A stretch of DNA of 64,000 bases. It comes from CAIWHR01 sp963846855. GTDB lineage: Bacteria; Pseudomonadota; Gammaproteobacteria; Burkholderiales; Casimicrobiaceae. The DNA lies in the NCBI GenBank assembly GCA_963846855.1, contig CAWJXK010000008.1, positions 992,001 to 1,056,000 of the forward strand, read 5' to 3'. This document shows positions 1 to 8,602 of the stretch, piece after piece; within the stretch, counting starts at the first letter, position 1; every line of letters starts with the position of its first letter. The translations under genes and the position numbers were made by a program. The notes under the pieces were generated by a model. It was not told the DNA's origin and made no database searches. It was given only the letters and a program-made list of their open reading frames with translations.

Positions 1-159
1 GGCCATGAACTCGGCAATCGACATCTGGCACTCGGCCTCGTCGTGAACGTGACTGGAACGCCGGAATCCCTGCATCTTCCAATTGCCGCCCTGGATTCGA
101 ACCGGATCGTGCATCGCCTGCAGGGCAGGAAGGTCGTGCCGGTTCGGGGATTGGTTCAC
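1..159 (-). CDS. Partial protein of unknown function (N-terminal 53 residues)
   Basis: The gene runs off the left edge of the window, so only its N-terminus is visible. It starts with GTG at 159, and that GTG overlaps the TGA stop of the 19-residue peptide upstream (GTGA), so the two are probably translationally coupled. The residues include RIQGGNWKMQGFRRS followed by an acidic and His/Cys-containing stretch (HVHDEAECQMS). No signal peptide or membrane segment is visible. I do not recognise the family. The + strand is also open here, but the minus frame has the coupled start and is preferred. Confidence 0.5.
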   Translation of the reverse strand, partial: MNQSPNRHDLPALQAMHDPVRIQGGNWKMQGFRRSSHVHDEAECQMSIAEFMA

Positions 160-215
160 AGCACAAACACAAGCAGAAGAATGATCAACACAAGCATGCC
201 GCCGCCAATATACAT
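156..215 (-). CDS. Small 19-residue membrane peptide
   Basis: This very short ORF (MYIGGGMLVLIILLLVFVL) is too short for ordinary gene callers. A GGAG Shine-Dalgarno sequence lies six bases before the ATG. After a GGG turn the peptide is one hydrophobic helix, so it should sit in the inner membrane. Its stop overlaps the GTG start of the next gene (GTGA), the usual sign of coupled translation. The function is unknown. It could be a regulatory leader peptide or a small subunit that works with the downstream product. Confidence 0.5.
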   Translation of the reverse strand: MYIGGGMLVLIILLLVFVL

Positions 216-423
216 TTGAGACTCCGGTTAGGCGCTGACGCTCACTCGGGAGAGTCGGAGCGTAGGTTCATTGGAGCAGCCGCACGCCGCGGTGTCTGTA
301 CGATGGCGCACGGCGCGTCCCCCAACCGGCGCGCGCCAGGCGAGCCGCACCAACCGGAGCGACGTCGGCGATCGGTGACGTTCCTCGTCGAGCAATGCTG
401 AAGAACGTTTGCGGAAGCGTTAC

Positions 424-2061
424 TTACTCCGGAAGCGGCGCGGGGCTGACCATGGACACTATGCTTCGCTTGTCCCGCGCTATGCGGTAGCTTCCCTGCA
501 TGCCGGTCCCGAGCCCGGGCGGCACGGGCGCCTGTCCGGCGGCGCGCGCAAGGGCCAGCGCATCGTGCAATCCGGTCACGCCCAGGGTCCTGCATACGTG
601 AGCGACTCGCCGGAGCGCGGAGGATCCCATCGCATCGGTTCGACCGGAATACCGGACCTCGCCGCTCAATGCCATCTCCAGTTCGTTGGCCGCTTCGATG
701 GCGATGGATTCCGCTTCGAATACCGAGAGCGTCGCGAGCGCATGGAGGTCGTCCGGCAATTCGGTGGCCGCCAATTCCCGTTGCGTGTAGGCGCGGACCC
801 TCCGTTCCAGGCTGCTGCCGCGGCCTCCGAGCGCGGCGCACGTCGCGCTCGCCGCTGCTGCCGGTCCGCCTTGGACGGGCGCCGCGTGGGTGTAGGCGGC
901 ATGGAGCATTCCGGTGGCAACGACAGGGACCGAAAAGTCGTAGCGAACCAGGATTCCGGCGGTCCCGACCAGATGATTGATGAACGGACGCCCGCAGGGA
1001 CGGTAGCCGCCATCCATCAGGACCTGCGCGAGACTGTACGCGCGGGCGATCATTGCGAGTTCTTCGGGCTCGTAGCCGCGGCGAAGCGCGAGATCGAGCA
1101 ATGCCGACCGTGATTGGACGAGTTCATCGGCCCGCATCGGTGCCAAGCGATCCGCGGGTGCCGGAAGTCGCGGCCGTATCGGGTCGACCTGTGCCAGGTG
1201 AGAGCGGAGGAAGTTCCTGACGCCTCCGAACGACCGGTCGTCGTTGACGACATGCCATTTCCGGCTGAAGGCGTCGATGCTCGCCTCGCCCTCGGCGGCG
1301 GACCACCGTTCCCGGTAGAACCCGAGGTCGTCGAGCATGTAGTCGGAGTGCGCCAGGTATTGGACGCGGGACGCCGGTTCGAAGTACACCGGAAATCCGC
1401 GCCGCACGGACGCCAGCGCGACGTCGATGTGCTCGTGCACACACCGAATCGCCGGATCGAGGAATGATCCGTCGCGCAGCAGCTCGGTCCGCACGAGCAT
1501 GCAGTGGAATTCGACGAAGTCGCACGGCCGTCGGGCGAGCTGACCCGCAACCTGCCGGGGGTCCGCGTCGTACAGGCCGTGCGCCTCGGCCAGTACCCTG
1601 CCGCCTTCGACCGGGGTCTCGGTCAATCTTCCGCCGGCCATGTGTATTTTCGCCCGACCGATGCCGTCGCCCCAGAGATACAGCGGACCCACGATGCCTG
1701 CGCCGGTTTCATCGGCGCAGGCGACCAGCGCGTCGAGCCAGCCTGCCTCGACCTGCACGTCGTTGTCGATGAACACCACATAATCCGTGTCGATTGATGC
1801 GGCCACGCGCTTCCTGGCTTCCTGCGGCCACAGCGGCTCGTCGAACCGGACCACCTCCAGCCCCCACTGCGCAGACCGCTGGGCGAACGTTTCGCGCAGC
1901 CAGTGCGGCGACTGGACATCGAGGTAGATGAACCGGAAGGGCCGTGCGGTATCGGCGACGATGCTGTCGATCGCCGCTTCGGCGAGCGAATGCCGTTCGC
2001 GGGCGGTCATCACGATGGTCGCCCGTGGAGAGGTTGGGGATGCTGCTGTCATGCACAACAT
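424..2061 (-). CDS. Family 2 glycosyltransferase fused to an HD-like (DUF6817-type) C-terminal domain
   Basis: The product has 545 residues. Residues 14-240 look like a GT-A glycosyltransferase of family 2: an opening beta strand (ATIVMT), a variable region, then IDND at 98-101, the DxD-type metal and nucleotide-sugar site. Residues 350-395 resemble the HD-like domain known as DUF6817, with RPFINHLVGTAGIL and GMLHAAYTH supplying the conserved histidines (H363, H387, H391). A linker separates the two. The sugar donor and acceptor cannot be told. ATG at 2061 or 2052 (MTAASPT) could be the start. A second glycosyltransferase is divergently transcribed 160 bases away, so both may serve a surface-glycan pathway. 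The DUF6817 name comes from recalled motif similarity. Confidence 0.75.
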   Translation of the reverse strand: MLCMTAASPTSPRATIVMTARERHSLAEAAIDSIVADTARPFRFIYLDVQSPHWLRETFAQRSAQWGLEVVRFDEPLWPQEARKRVAASIDTDYVVFIDNDVQVEAGWLDALVACADETGAGIVGPLYLWGDGIGRAKIHMAGGRLTETPVEGGRVLAEAHGLYDADPRQVAGQLARRPCDFVEFHCMLVRTELLRDGSFLDPAIRCVHEHIDVALASVRRGFPVYFEPASRVQYLAHSDYMLDDLGFYRERWSAAEGEASIDAFSRKWHVVNDDRSFGGVRNFLRSHLAQVDPIRPRLPAPADRLAPMRADELVQSRSALLDLALRRGYEPEELAMIARAYSLAQVLMDGGYRPCGRPFINHLVGTAGILVRYDFSVPVVATGMLHAAYTHAAPVQGGPAAAASATCAALGGRGSSLERRVRAYTQRELAATELPDDLHALATLSVFEAESIAIEAANELEMALSGEVRYSGRTDAMGSSALRRVAHVCRTLGVTGLHDALALARAAGQAPVPPGLGTGMQGSYRIARDKRSIVSMVSPAPLPE

Positions 2062-2222
2062 TTTACGTCATGCCCGGAAGCCATTGCCGGAGCAATGTTC
2101 GCCGCATGGAGCCGGCATCCCATCTGCCTCACCATTCTCAATTGCCCCCCGGCCCTGTCGTGGCGAAGCCGTGATAGGCTGCGCGCGCAGGGACCCTTCA
2201 GGTCTGGATTTCTCCGCCTCCC

Positions 2223-3095
2223 ATGACGAAAGCCGCGCGCTACGCCGTCGTCACGCCGTATTACAAAGAGCCGCGCGAGACGCTGGAGCGCTGCATTGGC
2301 AGCGTCGCGCGCCAAACCGTAGATGCCGATCACATCCTCGTCTCGGACGGGTTCGCGCAGGATTGGCTCGATGGCGCGTCGGTGCATCATTTGCGGCTCG
2401 GCCAATGCCATGCGGATTACGGCAACACCCCGCGCGGTCTGGGCGCGATGCTGGCGATTGCGCAGCAATACGATGCGATCGGCTTCCTCGACGCGGACAA
2501 TTGGTACGATGAAGACCATATCGAGGCTTGCGTTGAGGCCGCCGCGCGAATACCCGACGCCGACGCGGTCATTGCCCGGAGGCGTTTCGTCCGCTACGAC
2601 GGCTCGGTGATGAACGTCCCCGACGAGCCGGATCACGTCGACACAAGCTGTTTCTGGCTTTGCGAGGGGTCGTTTCACCTGGCGCACTTCTGGCTGATGC
2701 CGGCGGAATTGGCGGCGATCTGCGACCGCGTCTTCTACGCCATGATCAAGGCCAGGAACCTGAAGCTCGAGCATGTGCTGAAACCGACGGTGAACTTCAC
2801 CTGCCAGTACGCGGCCCTTTACCGCGCCCTCGGTGAAGCGCCGCCGCCCGGAGCGAAGCCGAACGTCGACGTGCGGTCGATTTGCGAATGGCTGACGGAC
2901 CTTTCCGAACGCAAGCGGCGGCTGGTGGCGCTGCAATGCGGCGTCGATCTCGTTCCGATGGCACTGGCGGCGCTCGGCCGGGCCAGCGATGCGCGGCTCC
3001 AGTCCGTCCCCGACTCCGCTTCGCCCCCGCGGTTCGGGCCGGAAGTGCAAATATCGCCACGACGCGACATCAGAGTCGAAGGGTCCGGGGCCTGA
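2223..3095 (+). CDS. Family 2 glycosyltransferase
   Basis: The 290-residue protein has the N-terminal pattern of a GT-A fold (YAVVTPYYKEPRETLERCIGS), a second strand HILVSDG and a DADN motif at residues 90-93 for metal-nucleotide binding. It is short for the family and has no membrane segment, so it is probably a soluble cytoplasmic enzyme. The last 30 residues are disordered and low in complexity. It is divergent from the GT2/HD-like fusion upstream and convergent with a methyltransferase downstream. The donor sugar and acceptor are not predictable from the sequence. Confidence 0.75.
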   Translation: MTKAARYAVVTPYYKEPRETLERCIGSVARQTVDADHILVSDGFAQDWLDGASVHHLRLGQCHADYGNTPRGLGAMLAIAQQYDAIGFLDADNWYDEDHIEACVEAAARIPDADAVIARRRFVRYDGSVMNVPDEPDHVDTSCFWLCEGSFHLAHFWLMPAELAAICDRVFYAMIKARNLKLEHVLKPTVNFTCQYAALYRALGEAPPPGAKPNVDVRSICEWLTDLSERKRRLVALQCGVDLVPMALAALGRASDARLQSVPDSASPPRFGPEVQISPRRDIRVEGSGA

Positions 3096-3170
3096 TGGCG
3101 GCTCCCCGCCAGCCCCGCGTGGTGACGCCCCGCGATCATGCCCCGGCGGCGTCCGAGACGCCGCTGCGAT

Positions 3171-4328
3171 TCAGCGGACGGCGAGGCGCCAGAGCGATGT
3201 GACCTCGGCGGCACGCGCCGCGTGGAGCGGGTCGGTTGCGTCGGATATGCGCGGATGCGCCGGCCGCACGTCGATTCGATCCAGCACCTTCAGCCCGGCC
3301 GCATCGACCCAGGCGAGCAAATCCGCTCTCGAGCGCAGGCCCAGATGCTCCGCGAGATCCGAAAGGATCAACCAGCCTTCGCCTTCTTGTGCCAGGTGCG
3401 CGGGCAGGGCATTCAGGAATCCCCGCAACATCCGGCTCTCGAAGTCGTAGATCCCGTGCTCGAGGGGAGAGCTCGGTCGCGCGGGAACCCAGGGCGGGTT
3501 GCACACCGCGAGCGCCGCGCGCCCGTCGGGAAAGAGATCGGCCTGCACGACTTCCACCCGTTTCGCCAACCCGAGACGCTCGAGGTTCTCGCGCGCGCAT
3601 GCGAGCGCACGCGGATCCTGATCGGTGGCGATCACGCGTTGGACGCCGCGCCGCGCTAGCGCCGCCGCCAGCACTCCGGTCCCGGTGCCGATGTCGAAGG
3701 CCACGCCGGACGATGCCAGGGCCGCGGGCAGCGGTGCCTTGGCGACGAGTTCGACGTATTCGCTGCGAATCGGCGCGAATACGCCATAGTGCGGATGGAT
3801 CCGGCCGTCGATCGCGGGGACATCGATGCCCTTGACGCGCCACTCGTGCGCGCCGACGAGTCCCAGCAACTCTCGCAGCGAGGCGATCGAGGTCCCCTCT
3901 CCGGGGCCGTAGGCTTCCGCGCAGGCTTGCCGGATGTCGGGCGCGCGCCGCAACGGAATGCCGTAGTTCGCGTCGAGTTGCACGAGCAGCATGCCCAGCG
4001 TGCGCGCACGCTGCGAGCGCGCCTGGCGAACGAGATTGAAGGCTTCGGCGGGCGATACCGGCGCTGCGGTTGCGTCCGCTTGTCTTGGCTTGCGGGATTG
4101 GCGGTCCGCGCGACTCGAGAGCGCAACCAGCATCTGCCGCGCGTTCTGGAAATCGCCCTGCCACAGAATCGCCGTGCCCTGGCAGGCGAGCCCGTACGCA
4201 TGATCGGCCGTCGTCCGGTCATCGGCGATGACGACGCGCTTCGGCGGAGGCGCTCCGCGCTCCGAGCGCCAGCGCGCGGAGAACGCCGCGCCGCCCTCGG
4301 TCCAGTGAACGACAGGCTTCGCGCCCAA
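3171..4328 (-). CDS. Class I SAM-dependent methyltransferase, HemK/RsmC-like
   Basis: The protein has 385 residues. The C-terminal half carries the SAM-binding motif FDIGTGTGVL (211-220), an acidic residue ending strand 2 (ATDQDP) and NPPW (277-280). NPP(Y/F/W) is characteristic of methyltransferases acting on planar nitrogens of bases or on glutamine amides. The N-terminal half (1-180) is not recognised and is probably substrate-specific. The start lies one base beyond the stop of the mazG-like gene, so the two genes form a tight pair. The substrate is unknown: rRNA and protein release-factor methylation are the usual roles of this motif class. Confidence 0.75.
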   Translation of the reverse strand: MGAKPVVHWTEGGAAFSARWRSERGAPPPKRVVIADDRTTADHAYGLACQGTAILWQGDFQNARQMLVALSSRADRQSRKPRQADATAAPVSPAEAFNLVRQARSQRARTLGMLLVQLDANYGIPLRRAPDIRQACAEAYGPGEGTSIASLRELLGLVGAHEWRVKGIDVPAIDGRIHPHYGVFAPIRSEYVELVAKAPLPAALASSGVAFDIGTGTGVLAAALARRGVQRVIATDQDPRALACARENLERLGLAKRVEVVQADLFPDGRAALAVCNPPWVPARPSSPLEHGIYDFESRMLRGFLNALPAHLAQEGEGWLILSDLAEHLGLRSRADLLAWVDAAGLKVLDRIDVRPAHPRISDATDPLHAARAAEVTSLWRLAVR

Positions 4329-4329
4329 G

Positions 4330-4677
4330 TTAGAGATCGGTATATTTCCTGCTGTTTCCGCGCGCCTTGTCCGCTGGATATTTCTCGGCGTTCGCGATGA
4401 GCTTGCGGCGGGCCGCGGCGATCGGATCGATGCCCAGCTTGTCGCCGAGCCGAATCAGGTAGAGGAGAACGTCCGCGATCTCGTCGCCCGCCGCCGCGTG
4501 CGCGTCAGGTACGAGGCTGCGGCTTTGCTCCTCGGTGAGCCATTGAAATATCTCGAGCAATTCGCCGGCCTCCGCTGACAGCGCCATCGCGAGATTCTTT
4601 GGCGAATGAAACTGGTCCCAGTCGCGTGCGGCGGCGAACTCGCGCAATTGGTCACGCAGGCTTTCGAGTTCGGTCAC
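4330..4677 (-). CDS. MazG-like nucleotide pyrophosphohydrolase
   Basis: The 115-residue protein belongs to the all-alpha NTP pyrophosphatase superfamily, which hydrolyses (d)NTPs to monophosphates and pyrophosphate. The two metal-binding elements are present: EAGEL (36-40, ExxE type) and DEIADV (65-70, ExxD type). The length and the opening (LRDQLREFAAARDW) match the single-domain RS21-C6/dCTPase-like group rather than full-length MazG. The gene lies between a pseudouridine synthase and a methyltransferase, with a one-base gap to the latter. A role in nucleotide-pool cleaning is likely; the preferred substrate is not predictable. Confidence 0.85.
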   Translation of the reverse strand: MTELESLRDQLREFAAARDWDQFHSPKNLAMALSAEAGELLEIFQWLTEEQSRSLVPDAHAAAGDEIADVLLYLIRLGDKLGIDPIAAARRKLIANAEKYPADKARGNSRKYTDL

Positions 4678-4708
4678 GTTCGTGCTCCCGGCGTCGCCTG
4701 TACCGGCA

Positions 4709-5413
4709 TCAGAACTTCTCGTCGCGCCGGAGATAGCGCCACTTGCCCACCGGCAACGGGCCGAGCGGGACGCTGCCGCTGCGCACGCGCTTCAGGCCGG
4801 TCACGACGAGTCCGACCAGCTCGCACATGCGCCGGATCTGTCGCTTGCGGCCTTCGCGCAGCACGATGCGCAACTGGTGTTCGTTCTGCCACGAAACGCG
4901 GGCCGGCCTGAGCTTGACGCCGTCGAGCTCCAGCCCGTGCTGCAGCAGCTTCATCCCCTCGTCGGACAGCGTGCCCTCGATGCGCACCAGGTATTCCTTC
5001 TCCACCGCCGAGTCGCGGCCGATCAATTGCTTGGCGATGCGGCCATCCTGCGTGAACACGATGAGCCCCGTCGAGTCGATGTCGAGCCGCCCGGCAGGTG
5101 CCAGCCCGCGCAGGTGGCCCGGCCTGAACTTGGTCGGAGACGGGTCCTCGGCCCAGCGGTTCTCCGGTTTGATCAGCACCATGGCGGGCTGATAGCCGTC
5201 CTCGGCCTGGCTGGAAACGTAGCCCATCGGCTTGTTGAGCAGGATCGTCACCTGCTCGCTCTGGTGCTGCGCCGCCGCCGGGTCGATGTCGATGCGCGCG
5301 TGTGGCGACACGCGCACGCCGAGCGTGGCGACGACCTTGCCGTCGACCTTCACCCAGCCGTTCTCGATCCATTCGTCGGCTTCGCGCCGCGAGCAAAGGC
5401 CGAGCTCGCTCAT
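4709..5413 (-). CDS. rRNA pseudouridine synthase, RsuA/RluB/E/F family
   Basis: The enzyme isomerises a specific uridine in ribosomal RNA. From the first ATG it has 234 residues: part of an S4 RNA-binding domain (LCSRREADEWIENGWVKVDG), then the catalytic domain with GRLDIDSTGL, in which D111 is the catalytic aspartate, and the family signature REGRKRQIRRMCE. The S4 domain seems cut at its N-terminus. The expected opening (RLSKRMSELGL) is encoded in frame just before this ATG. That frame stays open for about 450 bases with K/A/P/R-rich codons and no ATG, GTG or TTG, so the true start probably lies upstream across a one-base frame break (see 5787-6017). Confidence 0.85.
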   Translation of the reverse strand: MSELGLCSRREADEWIENGWVKVDGKVVATLGVRVSPHARIDIDPAAAQHQSEQVTILLNKPMGYVSSQAEDGYQPAMVLIKPENRWAEDPSPTKFRPGHLRGLAPAGRLDIDSTGLIVFTQDGRIAKQLIGRDSAVEKEYLVRIEGTLSDEGMKLLQHGLELDGVKLRPARVSWQNEHQLRIVLREGRKRQIRRMCELVGLVVTGLKRVRSGSVPLGPLPVGKWRYLRRDEKF

Positions 5414-5786
5414 CCGTTTCGATAGACGTGGATCGTCGGGATTCTCGTGCCGAGGCGGGCGCGTCGGTGCGCCCGACGGCGCCGCGCGTTGCGATCGCGC
5501 AGGCGATGACGCGGACTCGGCGTGAAAGGGCCCCGATCGCGGTGCGCCTGTGGCGCGTGTCGCTTTCGTCGCGTGCGCGGGCTTCGCAGGTGCGCCAAAC
5601 GGGCGCTTCGGGCCGGCCGCAAAGGTGCGCCTTGTCCGATCTGCGGCACTGCCTGAATGTGCGGCGCAGGTTTCGCGCCGGCGCGATGACGTCTCAGGTG
5701 GCGATGGCCTGGCGCTTTGTGTCGGGGTCGAGCTCGTCGCTGCGCGACGTGCGTCCGGGGAGATCGTCGCTGCGCGTCGCGCGGCG

Positions 5787-6017
5787 TCATTGGGCTTGCC
5801 GTGACGCTCGCCAGAGTGCGCCGGAGTCGAGGGCGCCTGCCCGGAAGCCGGCGCGCGTCGAAGCGGGCGTCGAGGCCGGATCGGGGCCGGGGGCCGCCGA
5901 TGTCGGTGCCTTGCGTAGCGCCTTGCCGTGCAGCGCGCGCTTGGCGCGCGTAGTCAGGGCCTTCGGTGGCGCGTTCCGATCGACCGGCTTGGTGATCCTG
6001 AGTGTGATTCGGGCCAT
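5787..6017 (-). other. Possible displaced N-terminal extension of the pseudouridine synthase
   Basis: A frame starting with ATG at 6017 encodes a basic, Ala/Pro/Lys-rich peptide (MARITLRITKP, then KALTTRAKRALHGKALRK) that ends at 5787. A one-base (+1) shift would join it to the open, similarly basic frame that leads into the pseudouridine synthase at 5413. The joined product would be about 435 residues with a disordered N-terminal tail. Long basic tails of this kind occur in RluB-type enzymes. No good Shine-Dalgarno sequence precedes the ATG. This is an inference; the stretch may also be plain non-coding DNA. Confidence 0.3.
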
Positions 6018-6136
6018 GGGCGAGAGGCGGTGCGGATAGCCGCGGCTGACTCGCATCATAGCGGACCCGCGGCATTGCGTCGTCCGCTGTCGTTCAGGCG
6101 ACCGCTTGTGGGCAGCCCACACGACGACGCCGCATT

Positions 6137-6631
6137 TCAGGTGCCCGTTACGGCAAGGGGCTTGGTGATCATGAAGTAGAAAATGATGACAACCGACGTG
6201 AATGCGGGGATGCCCAACGCAATCCACCACGCGAACAATCGGTGAAACCGCGCCGACAACGCCTCGATGCGCGGCGCCCGATACGACTCGCGCTTCAGCT
6301 GTAGCTGGATGCCCACGACGGGCAGCCAGCAGGCGCCGACCAGCAGATAGAGACTCCAGACAGCGAACGACCAGGCGCTGGCGAGAGGCCATCCGAGCAG
6401 GTGCATGAGCACGAGTCCGCTCAGTGCCTGGAAGATCACCGCGGGCGCGGTGAGACAGGCATCGGCGATCACCGTCAGCCGCAATATGGCGCGCAAGGCG
6501 CCGATATCGCCGGTCTGCAACGCGTGCCGGCAGCCGAGCCAGCAGAAGAACGCGATGCCGAGGCCGGTTCCGAAAAGCACCGCGGCGCTGAGGACGTGTG
6601 CCGTTTTCCAGAGCGCAAATGCGTCAATCAT
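6137..6631 (-). CDS. DUF2269-like integral membrane protein
   Basis: The 164-residue protein has four predicted membrane helices, at roughly 8-32, 46-76, 80-105 and 128-156. A WKTAHVLSAAVLFGTGLG opening is characteristic of the DUF2269 family, whose function is unknown. Histidines in helices 1 and 2 could bind a cofactor, but this is speculative. The gene is monocistronic. It is divergent from the small secreted protein at 6888, leaving about 256 bases between the starts in which I see no other gene. Confidence 0.7.
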   Translation of the reverse strand: MIDAFALWKTAHVLSAAVLFGTGLGIAFFCWLGCRHALQTGDIGALRAILRLTVIADACLTAPAVIFQALSGLVLMHLLGWPLASAWSFAVWSLYLLVGACWLPVVGIQLQLKRESYRAPRIEALSARFHRLFAWWIALGIPAFTSVVIIFYFMITKPLAVTGT

Positions 6632-6887
6632 CCTGCGCGTTCAACGATCCGCATGCGTCATCCTGGCAGACTCGCCAAGGAAGTTCAAAACATCAGTCGG
6701 CGGCTGGATTCGAAGTGCACGGTCGCCCAGGCGAACCGGCTCGGATCGCCCGGTCCGTGGCATTGCGGCCCCGCATGTCGGCGCGCTCCGTCCGCGTTAT
6801 CCATTCGCACCTACACGAGAATCCGCCTTGGACTACAGCGCTGCGCCTTCGCGAGACGGACCATCGCGTCACAGGAGGAGGTCCGCC

Positions 6888-7277
6888 ATGCGAATCCCAA
6901 TCGCTCTGATCACTGTCGCGTTCGCCGGATCGGCGATCGCAACGCTGCCGCCGCCATCCGAGGAAGCGACCGCGAAGGCCGTGGAATCCGCCGCGAAGAC
7001 TGCCTGGTCCGACAAGGTCGCGGCTTACAAGACTTGCGTCGCGATGGAGCGCACCGCGGAAGCCTATCGCAACAGCCTCAAGGCCGAAGGAAAGATTGCG
7101 CCGGCTGCGGTAGCCACGGCCCCTTGCGTCGATCCCGGCACCTACGTGTCGCCGATGACGCCGTTGGCCTCCAAGCCACTCGAAGCCGCCGGCGCGCATT
7201 CGCCACCGGGCACCGCGGTGTCGCCGCCGAGCCAGAGCAAGACGTCGGCCGAGATCTCCAGGGCCGCAAAGCCATAG
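6888..7277 (+). CDS. Small secreted protein of unknown function
   Basis: A strong AGGAGG Shine-Dalgarno sequence just before the ATG fixes this start, although the frame is open far upstream. The 129-residue product opens with a signal peptide (MRIPIALITVAFAGSAIA), so it is probably periplasmic. The mature part is Ala-rich and helical (EEATAKAVESAAKTAWSDK), with two cysteines (KTCVAM and APCVDP) that could form a disulphide, and it ends in a disordered Pro/Ser tail. The family is not recognised. A strong terminator lies about 210 bases downstream. Confidence 0.65.
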   Translation: MRIPIALITVAFAGSAIATLPPPSEEATAKAVESAAKTAWSDKVAAYKTCVAMERTAEAYRNSLKAEGKIAPAAVATAPCVDPGTYVSPMTPLASKPLEAAGAHSPPGTAVSPPSQSKTSAEISRAAKP

Positions 7278-7489
7278 TGTCGGCGTGCGCATCGTGGCAG
7301 AGGCTTGCCGCGAGGGTCATGCTCTCTCGCTGACCAGGAGGATTCCGAGCCGATTCCGCCCGATTGCGCCGCGCGCAAGAAGATAAGGAGGCGTTTGGTG
7401 ACGGCTCCCCGCACTTCGTTCGGTGCTTCAACGAGGACGGATGACGCCGACGTCGCGCCGAATTTCCAGCGAAACGTCCGGGCCAACGC

Positions 7490-7517
7490 AAAAAAGCCCG
7501 TGCGAACGGGCTTTTTT
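7490..7517. terminator. Bidirectional rho-independent terminator
   Basis: A six-base A run is followed by the stem GCCCGT, a GCGA tetraloop, the complementary stem ACGGGC and a six-base T run. The A/T runs make it symmetric, so it can stop transcription on both strands. It lies between the plus-strand secreted protein gene and the minus-strand SDR gene, which converge here. The 7278-7489 stretch before it holds no gene I can support. Confidence 0.9.
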
Positions 7518-7553
7518 GTGACGGGATCCCGGCAGCGACCCGGGGCAATGGAC

Positions 7554-8369
7554 TTACGCGGGCGCGTGCCAGCCCGCATCCGCCCACAGCTCGCCGCTTA
7601 CCGCCGAGTTGACCAGCATGAAGCAGATCGCATCGGCAATCTCGTCGGGACGAATCAGTCGGCTCAATTGCGTGAACGGCAGGATGTTCTTGCTGATGTA
7701 GTCATCACCCATCGCGCGCACCATCGGCGTGTCGGTGAATCCCGGGTGAATCACCCCGCAGCGCACACCGTAATAGACGGCCTCCTTCATGATCGTCGCC
7801 GCCGCGCCTTCGAGGCCGGCCTTGGTGCTGGCGTAGGAGATCTGGCCGCGATTGCCCTGTGAGGACACCGAGCCGATGAAGACGATGGCGCCTTGCATGC
7901 CCTCCGCCGGTTCCCATCGCTTGAGCCCGCGCGCGGCGCGATTCTCGGCGATGCGTCCGATCATCTCGAGCGCCCAGTACACCGGCGCCACGAGGTTCAC
8001 GTCGATGACCTGCCTGAACCGCTCCACCGGATAGATGCGCGCCTTGCCGGTAACCTTGTCGATGCGCACCGCGAGATCGTCGCGCGTGATGCCGGCGGCC
8101 GGTACGCACATCGTCACGGTGTCGAACTCGCTGCTGATCGAATCGAATACCGACGCGCGAAACGCCTCGTCGGTCGTGTCGCCGCGGTAGGGGTGGGCGA
8201 CCTTGCGGCCGGCCTCCGCGTTGACCTCGGCGGCGACGCTGTCGATGTTCTCGCCCATGTCGACCAGTGCCATGGCGCGTACGTTGCGGCGCGCCAATTC
8301 GGCGGCGACCGCCCGCCCGATGCCGCTGGCGGCCCCGGTAATTACGGCAACTTTCCCTGCGATGTCCAT
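7554..8369 (-). CDS. Short-chain dehydrogenase/reductase (SDR)
   Basis: The enzyme is a 271-residue NAD(P)-dependent oxidoreductase of the classical SDR family. TGAASGIG (11-18) is the cofactor-binding glycine motif, IGSVSS supplies the catalytic serine, and YASTK (179-183) holds the Tyr-Lys pair. The start at 8369 is chosen because AGGAG lies six bases before it; an upstream in-frame ATG at 8402 lacks such a site. An insertion between the cofactor domain and the catalytic serine (ITRDDLAVRIDKVTGK) is longer than in minimal SDRs. The substrate is unknown; ketoacyl or hydroxyacyl reduction would be typical. Confidence 0.85.
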   Translation of the reverse strand: MDIAGKVAVITGAASGIGRAVAAELARRNVRAMALVDMGENIDSVAAEVNAEAGRKVAHPYRGDTTDEAFRASVFDSISSEFDTVTMCVPAAGITRDDLAVRIDKVTGKARIYPVERFRQVIDVNLVAPVYWALEMIGRIAENRAARGLKRWEPAEGMQGAIVFIGSVSSQGNRGQISYASTKAGLEGAAATIMKEAVYYGVRCGVIHPGFTDTPMVRAMGDDYISKNILPFTQLSRLIRPDEIADAICFMLVNSAVSGELWADAGWHAPA

Positions 8370-8602
8370 TTTGGCTCCTGGCCTCTCGACCGATTGCTGC
8401 ACTGCAACATCCTAACCGGTTTCCGCGTCAATGTCATCCGGTTCGGTCAGCAAGCCGAAACAACGCCCTTTGGGCCTTTCCCGTTCGGGCTGGGCCACGG
8501 CAGCGCGGGCTGCGACAATATGCCGCACTCGAACCTGGCTTGTCTGAGTCCCTGCGTGGCCCTTCGCGCACGGGTTACCATGGCCCGTACGGGTGACGCG
8601 GG

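Noticed and set aside
1..222. Plus-strand open frame at the left edge
   Set aside because: The minus strand offers two coupled frames with a good ribosome site, which explain the region better.
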